In this document: positions 35,458 through 47,522 of the stretch, piece after piece
How positions within the stretch are numbered: the first letter of the stretch is position 1
Layout of the letters: each line of letters opens with the position of its first letter
NCBI RefSeq assembly: GCF_000813825.1
Contig: NZ_JWTA01000002.1
Span: 62,001-126,000, forward strand
DNA length: 64,000 bases
Source of the DNA: Chryseobacterium taiwanense
GTDB lineage: Bacteria; Bacteroidota; Bacteroidia; Flavobacteriales; Weeksellaceae
Reading direction: 5' to 3'
The notes under the pieces: model-generated
The model's database searches: none
What the model was told of the DNA's origin: nothing
What the model saw: only the letters and a program-made list of their open reading frames with translations
Position numbers and translations under genes: made by a program

Positions 35458-35575
35458 TCAAATTTAAAACATTTTATGGAAGCGATAGAGAATACAAAAT
35501 AAAATTTTAACATTTTACAATCATTATAATAGATGCAATATTCAGGAAATTTTCAGAGGTTCTTTTTTGATTCCT

Positions 35576-35583
35576 TACATTTG
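35576..35583 (+). promoter_or_regulatory. -7 promoter box of the M16 peptidase
   Basis: TACATTTG fits TAnnTTTG and lies 40 bp before the ATG at 35623. Confidence 0.6.
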
Positions 35584-35622
35584 TATACATTCTTGTTTTA
35601 AAGAGTGAAAACGAGTTTATTT

Positions 35623-38490
35623 ATGACCAACGGAAGATACAACGAAACAATTCATACAGATCCCAATAATTACGAGTATATCACAATTTCTAATGACGAA
35701 AATAAAGTAAGAATTTACACATTAAAGAATGGCTTAAAGGTTTTTTTAGCCCAAAACTTTGATGCACCAAGAATTCAGACCTATATTCCGGTGAGAACGG
35801 GAAGTAATAATGATCCCTCTGATAATACAGGATTAGCACATTACCTTGAACATATGATGTTTAAAGGAACATCAAAGATTGGAACCCAGAACTGGGAAAA
35901 GGAAAGTGAATTATTACATCAGATATCAGAATTGTATGAGCAACATAAGGCTGAATCTGACACTGAGAAAAAGAAAGCCATCTATAAAAAAATAGACGAA
36001 ATTTCTCAGGAAGCAAGCCAATATGCAATTGCCAATGAATATGATAAGGTAATTTCTTCGTTGGGAGCAACAGGAACCAATGCACATACCTGGTTTGATG
36101 AAACGGTGTATAAGAACAATATTCCGAATAATGAGCTTGAAAAGTGGCTGAAAGTTGAAAAAGAACGATTTTCAGAAATTGTTTTAAGGCTTTTTCATAC
36201 CGAACTGGAATCTGTGTATGAAGAATTCAACCGTGCGCAGGATAATGACTCGAGACTGGTGAATTATGAACTGATGGATGCGCTGTTTCCAACCCATCCG
36301 AACGGACAACAGACGACATTAGGAAAACCAGAACATTTGAAAAATCCTTCGATGAAGGCGATTCACAAATATTTTGATGAGTATTATGTACCTAATAATT
36401 ATGCAGTAGTTTTAGTTGGAGATTTAGATTTTGAAGAAACTATTCAGCTTGTAGATCAGTATTTTGGGGTAATTCCTTACAGAGAGCTTCCGAAAAAGAC
36501 TCCGGTTACAGAAAAACCTATTACTGAAATTGTTAAAAGAACCGTAAAAAGTCCGACTACACCAAGAGTACAATTGGCTTGGAGAACGGAAAGTTACGGA
36601 ACTCGTGAATCTATGTTAGCAGATATTGTAGCGAATATTCTGAGCAATAGAGGAGAGGCCGGACTGATGGATTTAAATATTAACCAGACTCAAAAATTAC
36701 TTTGGGGACAGGCTTTTTCGGTAGGATTAAAACAATACGGATATTTTTCAATCGTTGCCGTTCCTAAAGAAACACAAACTCTAGATGAAGCTAAAGAATT
36801 GGTCTTGGAGCAGATTGAATTGGTGAAAAAAGGCGATTTTCCAGATTGGATGCTTCCTGCCATTATCAACGACTTTAAGCTGCAGCGAATGAAAACATTG
36901 GAAACTGCAGACGGGTTGGCAACCAATCTTTATGATACTTACATTAAAGGAAGAACTTGGGAAGAGGAACTCAACGAAATGGATGAATATGCCGGTTTCA
37001 CGAAAGAAGACGTAGTAGCTTTTGCAAATGAGTTCTTTAAGGAAAATTATGTCATTGTTTACAAAGAAAAAGGAATCAATGACAGACTGATCCGAGTGGA
37101 GAATCCGGGAATTACTCCGGTGAAAATCAATCGTGAAGCACAGTCTGAATTTTTACAGCAGATTTTAGCCGAGAAAACGGAAGATATTACTCCTGAATTT
37201 ATTGATTATCAGAAAAAAATAAAAACAGACGTTGTTAAAGACAAAAAGTTAAGCTTCGTTAAAAATAAGTACAATGACATCGCGCAGGTTCATTTTATTT
37301 TTCCTTTAGGAAGTGATCATGACCGTGATTTGGGAATTTCTACCCAGATTCTTCAATACTTGGGAACAGATCAGTTTTCGCCCGAAGATCTGAAAAAAGA
37401 ATTCTTTAAAATTGGGGTTTCAAATGATTTTAAAACAACCAATGATCAGCTTCTGGTTTCTTTAAGCGGACTAGAAGAGAATATTGAAAAAGGAATTAAA
37501 CTGCTGCAACACTGGATGTATGAGGTAAAACCTGATCAGGAAATTTACGGGCAATTTGTCGAAACCATTCTTGAAAACAGGGCAGCGGTAAAAAAGGATA
37601 AAGGAAGAATTATGTCGGCTTTGACGAACTATGCAAAGTTGGGAGAATCGTCACGTTTTACCAATATTATTTCAAAAGAAGAACTTGAAAACACTAATGT
37701 TGAAGTCTTTACCGACAGAATGAAAAACCTGTTCAAATTTCCTTATCAGATATTTTTCTACGGGAAAGATTTTGAACGCTTTATAGCTTATATCGGAAAA
37801 TATACGGAGAACGAAAGTCTTTCAGTTCCGGAACCGAAACAATATCCTGAACAGGAAACCATTGGAAATGTATATTTTACCAACTATGACATGGTACAAA
37901 TGGAAATGAGCAAGGTGGGAAAAGGACATTCGGTAAATATTGGAAACTTTGGAAAAATTAATGTTTTTAATGAATATTTCGGGAGAGGATTATCATCCAT
38001 CGTATTTCAGGAAATCCGAGAAAGTAAAAGTTTAGCCTATTCTGCTTATGTTTCGTATTCTGCTAATTCAGAATTGAATCATCCGGATTATATCACAACA
38101 TATATCGGAACACAGCCGGATAAATTACAGATTGCAGTAGATACGATGACGGAATTGATGAGCGAACTTCCTGAAGTTCAAAGTCAGTTTGAAAATGCCA
38201 GAAATGCGGCCTTGAAACAGATTGCATCAACAAGAATCACCAGAACTAATATCTTTTTTAATACATTGAGACTGAAAAAGCTGAATATTCATTACGATTT
38301 CAGAAAAGATATTTATCAGCAGATTCAAAGCCTGAATTTTGATGATCTGAAACAGTTTTATAATACAGAAATCAAACCAATTCATTTCAATACCGCTATT
38401 ATCGGGAAAAAAGAAAACCTGAATAGGGAAGCGGTAGATCAGATGGGAACCTTTAAAGAAGTGAGTTTAAAAGATATTTTTGGACATTAA
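35623..38490 (+). CDS. M16 family zinc metallopeptidase
   Basis: A 955-residue two-module M16 (pitrilysin-like) peptidase. The zinc motif HxxEH is seen as AHYLEHMMFKGT near residue 80, and the second Glu region lies in LESVYEEFNRAQ. The C-terminal half repeats the fold without zinc residues. It degrades peptides inside a closed chamber. I see no signal peptide, so it may be cytoplasmic, though relatives are often exported. I use ATG at 35623; the GTG at 35605 would add six residues and is less likely. Confidence 0.9.
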   Translation: MTNGRYNETIHTDPNNYEYITISNDENKVRIYTLKNGLKVFLAQNFDAPRIQTYIPVRTGSNNDPSDNTGLAHYLEHMMFKGTSKIGTQNWEKESELLHQISELYEQHKAESDTEKKKAIYKKIDEISQEASQYAIANEYDKVISSLGATGTNAHTWFDETVYKNNIPNNELEKWLKVEKERFSEIVLRLFHTELESVYEEFNRAQDNDSRLVNYELMDALFPTHPNGQQTTLGKPEHLKNPSMKAIHKYFDEYYVPNNYAVVLVGDLDFEETIQLVDQYFGVIPYRELPKKTPVTEKPITEIVKRTVKSPTTPRVQLAWRTESYGTRESMLADIVANILSNRGEAGLMDLNINQTQKLLWGQAFSVGLKQYGYFSIVAVPKETQTLDEAKELVLEQIELVKKGDFPDWMLPAIINDFKLQRMKTLETADGLATNLYDTYIKGRTWEEELNEMDEYAGFTKEDVVAFANEFFKENYVIVYKEKGINDRLIRVENPGITPVKINREAQSEFLQQILAEKTEDITPEFIDYQKKIKTDVVKDKKLSFVKNKYNDIAQVHFIFPLGSDHDRDLGISTQILQYLGTDQFSPEDLKKEFFKIGVSNDFKTTNDQLLVSLSGLEENIEKGIKLLQHWMYEVKPDQEIYGQFVETILENRAAVKKDKGRIMSALTNYAKLGESSRFTNIISKEELENTNVEVFTDRMKNLFKFPYQIFFYGKDFERFIAYIGKYTENESLSVPEPKQYPEQETIGNVYFTNYDMVQMEMSKVGKGHSVNIGNFGKINVFNEYFGRGLSSIVFQEIRESKSLAYSAYVSYSANSELNHPDYITTYIGTQPDKLQIAVDTMTELMSELPEVQSQFENARNAALKQIASTRITRTNIFFNTLRLKKLNIHYDFRKDIYQQIQSLNFDDLKQFYNTEIKPIHFNTAIIGKKENLNREAVDQMGTFKEVSLKDIFGH

Positions 38491-38498
38491 AAAACAAA

Positions 38499-38523
38499 AA
38501 CCCCGAAATTTTTCGGGGTTTTA
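38499..38523. terminator. bidirectional rho-independent terminator
   Basis: The stem AAACCCCGAA / TTCGGGGTTT is followed by T-rich DNA, between the convergent M16 and S46 peptidase genes. Confidence 0.88.
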
Positions 38524-38548
38524 TTTTGTCTTGATGTATTAAAACAAA

Positions 38549-40690
38549 TTATTTCACAATTTTCATTTCATCAATCAGCCATTTTGAATCGGCAAATTTA
38601 TCAATGATGAAAAGAATGTATTTGGTATCTACCATAATGTTTCGGCTGAAACGAGGGTCATAATTGATGTCACTCATAGTTCCTTCCCATTGTCTGTCGA
38701 AGTTCAATCCAACTAAATTTCCATTGGCATCCAAAGCAGGGCTTCCTGAGTTTCCTCCTGTAGTATGGTTGGTTGCCGTAAATCCTACCGGAACATCTCC
38801 TGTTTTGTCTTTATACACTCCGAAATCTTTTTTACTGTAAAGATCAATTAGCTTTCTAGGAACGTCAAATTCATAATCTCCGGGAACATATTTCTCCATT
38901 ACACCGGCCAAATGCGTTTGGTAGTTATAAGAAACAGCATCTCTCGGGCTTGAACCTTTTACTTTTCCATACGTTACACGAAGCGTAGAATTGGCATCCG
39001 GGAAGAATTTTCTGTCTTTATCAGTTTCCATCTGCTGAGCCATGAATGTTTTCTGCAATTCATCGATCTTACCCTGCAAAGAAGTAAATTGAGGATCTGC
39101 CGTTTTCATATATGTTTCTCTTAAAGTAACATAAATTTGATAAATAGGATCCTTTTTCAGCGTTTTGATCAGCTTATCCTGATTAGAAAGGGCTTTTTCA
39201 ATATCTTTAGAAGTAGAAGCTCCGTTTACTTCAGTTCTTCCTGTAATGATTGAGTTTTTAGAAGCTTCTTCAATGGTTTGGATATTCTGAGCTTCATTTT
39301 TATACTTGTCAAATCCTACAGGTAAGAATTGTGGAACGGTTTTATTAGCATATAACGCTAAAAGTTTTGCAGTAACCTTTGCATCTAATTCAGCACTGTA
39401 ATCTTTGTAGAAAGAAGTCAATCTGTTTTTGAAAGCAGCTGTTGCTTTTTCATCCATTCTTCCGGCTTCTACAGAAGTCACATAATTGTAGTAAAGATTA
39501 GCCAACATCAATGTTTCTGCGTTTCTTAGAACTTCTGTATAATAAGCATTGTTAAGTGCGTAAGGAGCCTGATCGTTGTATAATTTATTAAGCTGATCTA
39601 ATGTAGATTTGATCTCATGGTTTTTAGCTACCAAAGAACCTTCATACATTACTTTTTTCTCAACCGCATTAGATTTTTTCAATCCTTCAACTTCACCGAT
39701 CCATTTTTTCCAGTAATTGGCTACTGAAGCATATTTTGAAGCATACTTGATACGTGTTGCATCATCAGTACGCATTTTTTCGTCTAATGTTTTTAAGGCT
39801 ACATCTCTCACTGCAATTCTTGCCGGATCGATTTCCTTCATGATTTTTTCAACCGCAATTGCCGGTAAATATTCCGTAGTTCTTCCCGGGAATCCGAATA
39901 CAAAAGTGAAATCATTTTCATTTTTATCCTTAATGGAAACCGGAAGATAGTGCTTCGGAACGTAAGGAACGTTATCTTTTGAATATTCTGCAGGCTTATT
40001 GTCTTTTCCTGCATAAATTCTGAACATAGAGAAATCTCCCGTATGTCTTGGCCAAACCCAGTTGTCGGTATCGCTTCCGAATTTTCCGATGCTTTGTGGC
40101 GGTGCTCCTACCAATCGGATATCTTTATACGTTTCAATAGTATAAGCATAGTATTTATTTCCGTAATACATAGATTTTACAGAAATAGACTGGTAAGATT
40201 CTGTTTTTTGAGAGTTTTTATAAACTTCAATATTATTTGCAATTTTTTTTGAAAGTTCAGGCTCTGTTAGCTTGTCTGTACCTTCAAGGATTTGCTGGGT
40301 AACTTCTTTGATGTCTACAATGAAATCTACGGTAACACCTGGATTGGGAAGTTCACCTTCTGTACTTTTAGCCCAGAATCCGTTAGATAAAAGGTCGTTT
40401 TCAACCGTAGAATGAGACTGTATTTGTCCGTATCCACAGTGGTGGTTGGTAAGAAGCAATCCTTTTGGAGAAATAATTTCAGCCGTACAGCCTCCGTTGA
40501 ACTGTACTACAGCATCTTTAATACTTGGTTTTTGAACATTGAATATATCTTTAGCAGAAATTTTCATTCCCAAGTCTTTCATTTCCTTTTCATTAAGCTC
40601 TGTCGGGATCCACATTCCGCCATATTGCTGGGCAATTCCTAAAGAAAAACTAAAGAATGCCGAAGCAATGAGAATATTACGTTTTATCAT
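38549..40690 (-). CDS. S46 family dipeptidyl peptidase (DPP11-like)
   Basis: A 713-residue serine peptidase with a signal peptide (about 1-20). The catalytic His is in TNHHCGYGQIQ and the Ser in TGGNSGSPALD. Eighteen residues after that Ser stands Arg in VGLNFDRQW, the same offset as Arg673 relative to Ser655 in Porphyromonas DPP11, whereas DPP7 has Gly there. It should therefore remove acidic-residue (Asp/Glu) dipeptides from oligopeptides in the periplasm. The register argument is my own count, so DPP11-like rather than DPP7-like is an inference. Confidence 0.88.
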   Translation of the reverse strand: MIKRNILIASAFFSFSLGIAQQYGGMWIPTELNEKEMKDLGMKISAKDIFNVQKPSIKDAVVQFNGGCTAEIISPKGLLLTNHHCGYGQIQSHSTVENDLLSNGFWAKSTEGELPNPGVTVDFIVDIKEVTQQILEGTDKLTEPELSKKIANNIEVYKNSQKTESYQSISVKSMYYGNKYYAYTIETYKDIRLVGAPPQSIGKFGSDTDNWVWPRHTGDFSMFRIYAGKDNKPAEYSKDNVPYVPKHYLPVSIKDKNENDFTFVFGFPGRTTEYLPAIAVEKIMKEIDPARIAVRDVALKTLDEKMRTDDATRIKYASKYASVANYWKKWIGEVEGLKKSNAVEKKVMYEGSLVAKNHEIKSTLDQLNKLYNDQAPYALNNAYYTEVLRNAETLMLANLYYNYVTSVEAGRMDEKATAAFKNRLTSFYKDYSAELDAKVTAKLLALYANKTVPQFLPVGFDKYKNEAQNIQTIEEASKNSIITGRTEVNGASTSKDIEKALSNQDKLIKTLKKDPIYQIYVTLRETYMKTADPQFTSLQGKIDELQKTFMAQQMETDKDRKFFPDANSTLRVTYGKVKGSSPRDAVSYNYQTHLAGVMEKYVPGDYEFDVPRKLIDLYSKKDFGVYKDKTGDVPVGFTATNHTTGGNSGSPALDANGNLVGLNFDRQWEGTMSDINYDPRFSRNIMVDTKYILFIIDKFADSKWLIDEMKIVK

Positions 40691-40779
40691 TACAAAAAAT
40701 TTTGCCTAAAAATACATAAAATTAATTTTTTACTAAAAGAAAAAAAGACTGCTTTTGAGGCTGTCCGTTTATTTTTTGA

Positions 40780-41427
40780 TTAAAACTGATAGGCAATTAT
40801 TTTTTCATCTTCCATCAGGTCTTTCATGAGTGCTTCATGATTGGTATTTTTACCGGTAATGATCCAGCTGGTTGCGAGATTACCTTGGGTATATTGTTGT
40901 TTTGAAACCACAAATTTTAAATCGTTTTTTTTGAAAAGCTCTTCACAGTGAGGGATTTCTTTGGCATTGATGACTGAAATTTTATATTCTCGGATTTTGT
41001 GCTTTCTGTCTATGAACTTTTCGAAATAAGTGAGTGAATGTAAAATTAATAATACTAATGCAGTCCCTAAAAGTGATAGATAGACATATCCGGAACCTAT
41101 AGCCATACCAATAGAGGCTGTTGCCCAAATCGTGGTTGCGGTGGTGATTCCCTCAATTTTATTATCTCCTTTAAAAATAACTCCGGCCCCTAAAAAACCA
41201 ATTCCGGTAATAATATTAGCCGCCAAACGATCTGGATTGGCAACTCCTATTTTTAAGGACAAAACAGTAAATAAGCAGGAGCCAAAACAGACTAAAATAA
41301 AGGTACGCAATCCCGCAGATTTATTCCTGTATTCACGTTCTGCACCAATAAGCAAGCCTAAAATCACAGAAATAAAAATGAGAACTAAATCGTTCTGAAT
41401 AACGTAATGATCCTTTAAAAATTCCAT
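40780..41427 (-). CDS. MgtC/SapB family membrane protein
   Basis: A 215-residue protein with four predicted transmembrane helices in the first 130 residues (VLIFISVILGLLIGAEREYR, then GVANPDRLAANIITGIGFLG) and a soluble C-terminus that looks ACT-like. The family has been linked to magnesium and acid stress and to ATP synthase control. The ligand here is unknown. It is transcribed alone. Confidence 0.87.
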   Translation of the reverse strand: MEFLKDHYVIQNDLVLIFISVILGLLIGAEREYRNKSAGLRTFILVCFGSCLFTVLSLKIGVANPDRLAANIITGIGFLGAGVIFKGDNKIEGITTATTIWATASIGMAIGSGYVYLSLLGTALVLLILHSLTYFEKFIDRKHKIREYKISVINAKEIPHCEELFKKNDLKFVVSKQQYTQGNLATSWIITGKNTNHEALMKDLMEDEKIIAYQF

Positions 41428-41540
41428 TGTTTAGATTGTAAACTTCTTTGATTAAAATTACAATAAAATCTTTAATGATAAAGTAAGTTTATTGACGGGA
41501 TAATCCGAAAAATTCTACCTATTAAAATTTTATAGTACTC

Positions 41541-42002
41541 TTAAAACATTGGATGTGCGTTGGCTGATTTTTCAGGAACAGTCTCATGAACATCCCAATG
41601 TTCTGCAATTTTTTTATTTTCTATTCTAAAAATGTCAATTACAGACTGTAATTTCCCGTCTGGCAAAATATTTTTGACATGAAGAAAGATCAGATCGCCC
41701 TCTGCTGCAATGTGCTGAACATCAATTTTCGTTTTTGGTTTGTTTTGCAACCAACCCTTTATAGCCTTTTCAAATGCTTCTGAACCATGAGCAACATTGG
41801 GATTATGTTGAATATAAGTTGGCAGAAGATAATGATCAATATTCGTAAAATCATGATCTCCGAAAATTTTCTGATAAAAATTGACTACCAGTTTTTTATT
41901 GTAGTCCAGATCAGACTGTGATGTTTTTTTACTTTGTGCATTCAATCCCACTGAAAGGAAAGAGAAGGCCAGTAAAGTGAAAATTGCAATGGTTTTTCTC
42001 AT
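41541..42002 (-). CDS. exported SnoaL-like (NTF2-fold) protein
   Basis: A 153-residue protein with a signal peptide (about 1-23, ending LNAQ). The mature part shows YIQHNPNVAHG, FLHVKNILPDGK and KIAEHWDVHE, a SnoaL-like polyketide-cyclase or ester-cyclase fold. The substrate is unknown, and such exported members are common in Chryseobacterium. Confidence 0.8.
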   Translation of the reverse strand: MRKTIAIFTLLAFSFLSVGLNAQSKKTSQSDLDYNKKLVVNFYQKIFGDHDFTNIDHYLLPTYIQHNPNVAHGSEAFEKAIKGWLQNKPKTKIDVQHIAAEGDLIFLHVKNILPDGKLQSVIDIFRIENKKIAEHWDVHETVPEKSANAHPMF

Positions 42003-42110
42003 TTTTTAAATATTAATTTATAACAAAGATAATTAAATGTAAATATTTTTGTTACATTTAAAGTCGATATTTTGAATTCCTATAAAAAGTGATGTAAAAA
42101 CTTAAGGCTA

Positions 42111-44198
<2,088 letters not shown>

Positions 44199-44244
44199 CT
44201 ATTAATACACCCTAACAGACTGATTGAATAGCCGATAGAATGCC

Positions 44245-44310
44245 TGTTTACAATGGTTTAACATAATGTTATCATTTAATTGAAAAAATGTTAAAATTCT
44301 CTTAAACACC
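44245..44310 (+). promoter_or_regulatory. array of six 11 bp repeats, Pho-box-like, before the Oar-like receptor
   Basis: Six units of 11 bp start at 44245, 44256, 44267, 44278, 44289 and 44300. All have TT at positions 3-4, followed by A-rich bases; the clearest are TGTTAAAATTC and TCTTAAACACC. The last unit ends 18 bp before the -7 box TACCTTTG at 44329. The pattern (11 bp direct repeats, last one near the -33 region) is that of OmpR/PhoB-type sites. Confidence 0.78.
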
Positions 44311-44328
44311 TAGGTTTGAAGGTCAGTA

Positions 44329-44336
44329 TACCTTTG
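44329..44336 (+). promoter_or_regulatory. -7 promoter box of the Oar-like receptor gene
   Basis: TACCTTTG fits TAnnTTTG, 26 bp before the ATG at 44355 and 18 bp after the repeat array. Confidence 0.7.
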
Positions 44337-44354
44337 CACAGCTAATTTGACAAA

Positions 44355-47300
44355 ATGAGAAAAGTAAAAATTGTATTGGGATTGTTGTTCTTGAGTTTCG
44401 GAACACTGGCGTATGCACAAACCACGCAGGCGTCGATTGTAGGAAAGGTAACTGGCATTGGAAAAACCGCTCAGGAGAAAGTGAAAGTAACGATTATTAA
44501 TGAATCTACAGGTTTTAAAACTGAGACGGAAACCAACTCAAAAGGAGAATATATTTTCAAAGAAATTCCTTTGGGTGGACCTTATACGGTGATGGTAAAT
44601 GATGAGAAAAGAGAAGGTTATACGGTAAACTTTGGGGATCAGGTAACGGTAAATATGAATTTAGGAAGTGAAAAAACAATCGAAGAAGTGGTTGTTGTTG
44701 GAAATCTTAAAAATAAAATCGGAAACCTTGGTGCTGCAACATCAATGTCAGCTAAAAACATTGCGATGTTGCCGGTAAATGGAAGAAACTTTACTAATTT
44801 GGCAGAGCTTTCGCCTCTTAGTGGTAAAAATGGAAGTATTTCTGGGCAGTTGGGATCTTCTACCAACTTTACGATTGATGGGATGACAGCAAAAAATCCA
44901 ACTTCTGCGGGGGCTACAACAAGCCGAAGCGGCGCTCCGTTTTCTATTTCTATGGAAGCGGTTCGTGAGTTTAAAATTACAACCAACCAATATGATGTGA
45001 CGTTGGGAAGAAGTGGAGGAGGAACAATAAGTGCAGTTACAAAATCAGGAACCAATAAGTTTTCGGGAAGCGCTTGGGAATATTTAAGAACCAATTGGCT
45101 TTCGAGTAAATATGACATTAGAGGAAACAGAATCAATAATGATTTCTCAACTTCTCAGTTTGGTTTCTCGTTGGGAGGGCCAATTATTAAAAATAAGTTA
45201 CATTTCTTCATGGCTTGGGATCATCAGTTAGATTCAAGACCATTGCAGATTGCAGATATCAAATCGCATGAAGATGAATTGAGATTAAATACAACTACAG
45301 CAACGCTTAATAAATTCTTAGATATTGCAAGAGCAAAATACGGCGTTGGAAATACCCCTCAGTTCGGAAGTTTCGATAAGGTAAGAAATTCTGATGCAGG
45401 ATTTTTACGTTTAGACTGGCAGATCAATGACAAAAATTTATTGACGTTAAGAAATAACTTTACTTATGATTTAAATAAAAACGGTTTAGGAGACAACACA
45501 GCAATCAACGCTTTTGAATCTTATGGTAATGATAAAAACTTGGATAACAGTTTATTATTGACATTAAGATCGAATCTTAAACCTAACATGACCAACGAAT
45601 TAAAGGCTCAATATCTTTACACAGCTCAAGACAGTTACCAAAATGATGAATTGGGGCACGCAATGCCAAGAGCAATCGTTGAAAATATTGTTTCTAGCAT
45701 CGATGGAAAGGACAAAGCAACGAATATTCAGATCGGAGGTCACCGTTTCGGACAGGAAAGTTTTAGAAATAATGTTTTCCAGATTGTGGATAACTTATAT
45801 TATAACACCGATAAAATTAAATATACTTTCGGAGCAGATCTTATGTACACTATGGCAAAATCGATCTACGGAAGTGAGGTGAACGGAAGATTCCATTTCA
45901 GAGAAAATCCTGCAGCGAATGGAGGAGATAATTTATATAATTTTAATAATCTTATCGCTTATAGATTTTACAGAGAAGTTCCTTTGATGGATGATCCTTC
46001 AGTGAAATCGAATATCTATAATTTAGGGGTTTACGGACAAATCCAGACTAAAATTGCAAAAGGCCTTGATTTGATGGCTGGTTTAAGATTAGATTACGGA
46101 GGGTATCCGAAAGCAGGATTCAACCAGAAACTGTACGATGAGATGGGAATCAGAACAGATAATCAGATCAAATCATTCATTATTCAGCCAAGATTCCAGT
46201 TTGACTGGAATATTAATGAAGGAAATAAAGACTTCTTAAAGTTCGGAGCCGGGATTTTCTCTTCAGATATTAACAATTATATGATTATCAATAATTTGGT
46301 GTTCGATGGAAGGCACTTGGCAACGGTAGATGTGACCGGTAAAGATGTTCCTGTCCCGGACTTCAATAGCTATAGAAATGATTACGGAACAGTTCCTACG
46401 TTGGCGCAATATCAGCTTCCTACCATCAATTACACAGGAAAAGATGCAAAAGTTCCTATCGTTTACAAAGCCAATATTTCTTATACCCACTTCTTTAATG
46501 AAAGATTCAGAGCGGGAGTTGCGGGCTATATGGCTTTAGGAAGAAACAACTATTTCTATTATGACAGAAACATGGCAGCAAATCCATATTTCACTTTGGA
46601 TAATGAAGGAGGAAGAGGCGTTTATGTTCCGGCGGCTTCAATCGCTGCGAATGGAACTATGAGTTGGAAAGACGGAAGAATCAACAAGAATTTCGGAAGA
46701 GTTCTTGAATTGGTAAGTGATGGAAAGGTAAATCAGTTTTCATTTGTGGTAGATACAAGTTACCGTTACTGGAAAGATGGGGAGATCACAGCAAGTTATA
46801 CCTGGGCAGATATTAAAGACAATACTTCTTACAACGGGAATGTGGCAAATTCAGCAACTTTATCTACTCCGGTTGCGAGTGATCCGAGAGACTTAAGAAT
46901 GAGCTATTCGGATAACCAGTTCAGAAATAAAGTAGTGATTTATGGTAATTCACCTACGATTGCCGGATTTACTTTAGGAATCAGATATGCCGGAATGGGA
47001 GGAACCCGTTTCTCTGTCACTGCCGGTGGAAACGTAAACGGAGATTTCGTAGATACCAATGATCTGGCTTATATTTTCCCGAATCTTACACAAACATTGA
47101 TTGATAATCCGGATGTAGGACAGGCATTGAAAAATTATATCACAGATTACAATAATAAAGTGGCGGAAAGAAATGGCGGGAAGAATGGATTCTACGGAGT
47201 TTGGGATCTTCGTATAGCAAAAAAGATCAAATTTGAAAAAATCGGAGCTTTTGAAATTTCGGTTGATATTTTCAACGTGGCGAATTTGCTTAATAGAGAA

Positions 47301-47459
47301 TGGGGCGTTAATAAATCATACAGTAATATGTCTCTTTACAGAATCACAGGATTCGATCCGGTTACAAAACAGCTTAAATATAGCTTAAATACAAGTGGTT
47401 TAGAACCATTATCAGGAAATCCTTATCAGATTCAAATCGGGGCGAAGTATTCGTTTTAA
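44355..47459 (+). CDS. Oar-like TonB-dependent outer membrane receptor
   Basis: A 1034-residue outer membrane protein. A signal peptide (about 1-21) is followed by a carboxypeptidase-like regulatory domain (about 27-95: GKVTGIGKTAQEKVKVTI), a plug domain (EEVVVVGNLKNKIGNLG, then NFTIDGMTAKNP) and a long beta-barrel that ends in aromatic residues (IGAKYSF). It would import a ligand through TonB, or act as an Oar-type porin. The gene is preceded by a six-unit Pho-box-like array and followed 63 nt later by a glycerophosphodiesterase gene, so it may take up phosphate-containing compounds. The ligand is unknown. Confidence 0.88.
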   Translation: MRKVKIVLGLLFLSFGTLAYAQTTQASIVGKVTGIGKTAQEKVKVTIINESTGFKTETETNSKGEYIFKEIPLGGPYTVMVNDEKREGYTVNFGDQVTVNMNLGSEKTIEEVVVVGNLKNKIGNLGAATSMSAKNIAMLPVNGRNFTNLAELSPLSGKNGSISGQLGSSTNFTIDGMTAKNPTSAGATTSRSGAPFSISMEAVREFKITTNQYDVTLGRSGGGTISAVTKSGTNKFSGSAWEYLRTNWLSSKYDIRGNRINNDFSTSQFGFSLGGPIIKNKLHFFMAWDHQLDSRPLQIADIKSHEDELRLNTTTATLNKFLDIARAKYGVGNTPQFGSFDKVRNSDAGFLRLDWQINDKNLLTLRNNFTYDLNKNGLGDNTAINAFESYGNDKNLDNSLLLTLRSNLKPNMTNELKAQYLYTAQDSYQNDELGHAMPRAIVENIVSSIDGKDKATNIQIGGHRFGQESFRNNVFQIVDNLYYNTDKIKYTFGADLMYTMAKSIYGSEVNGRFHFRENPAANGGDNLYNFNNLIAYRFYREVPLMDDPSVKSNIYNLGVYGQIQTKIAKGLDLMAGLRLDYGGYPKAGFNQKLYDEMGIRTDNQIKSFIIQPRFQFDWNINEGNKDFLKFGAGIFSSDINNYMIINNLVFDGRHLATVDVTGKDVPVPDFNSYRNDYGTVPTLAQYQLPTINYTGKDAKVPIVYKANISYTHFFNERFRAGVAGYMALGRNNYFYYDRNMAANPYFTLDNEGGRGVYVPAASIAANGTMSWKDGRINKNFGRVLELVSDGKVNQFSFVVDTSYRYWKDGEITASYTWADIKDNTSYNGNVANSATLSTPVASDPRDLRMSYSDNQFRNKVVIYGNSPTIAGFTLGIRYAGMGGTRFSVTAGGNVNGDFVDTNDLAYIFPNLTQTLIDNPDVGQALKNYITDYNNKVAERNGGKNGFYGVWDLRIAKKIKFEKIGAFEISVDIFNVANLLNREWGVNKSYSNMSLYRITGFDPVTKQLKYSLNTSGLEPLSGNPYQIQIGAKYSF

Positions 47460-47522
47460 CAATTAAATATTACTTTTATCTAAAAGTTTCAAAGCTTTTT
47501 ATATAAACTATCAAATTATATT

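Noticed and set aside
35478..35530. A third Pho-box-like array before the M16 peptidase
   Set aside because: TTTTAACATTTTACAATC shows only one or two loosely fitting units, not a run in 11 bp register.
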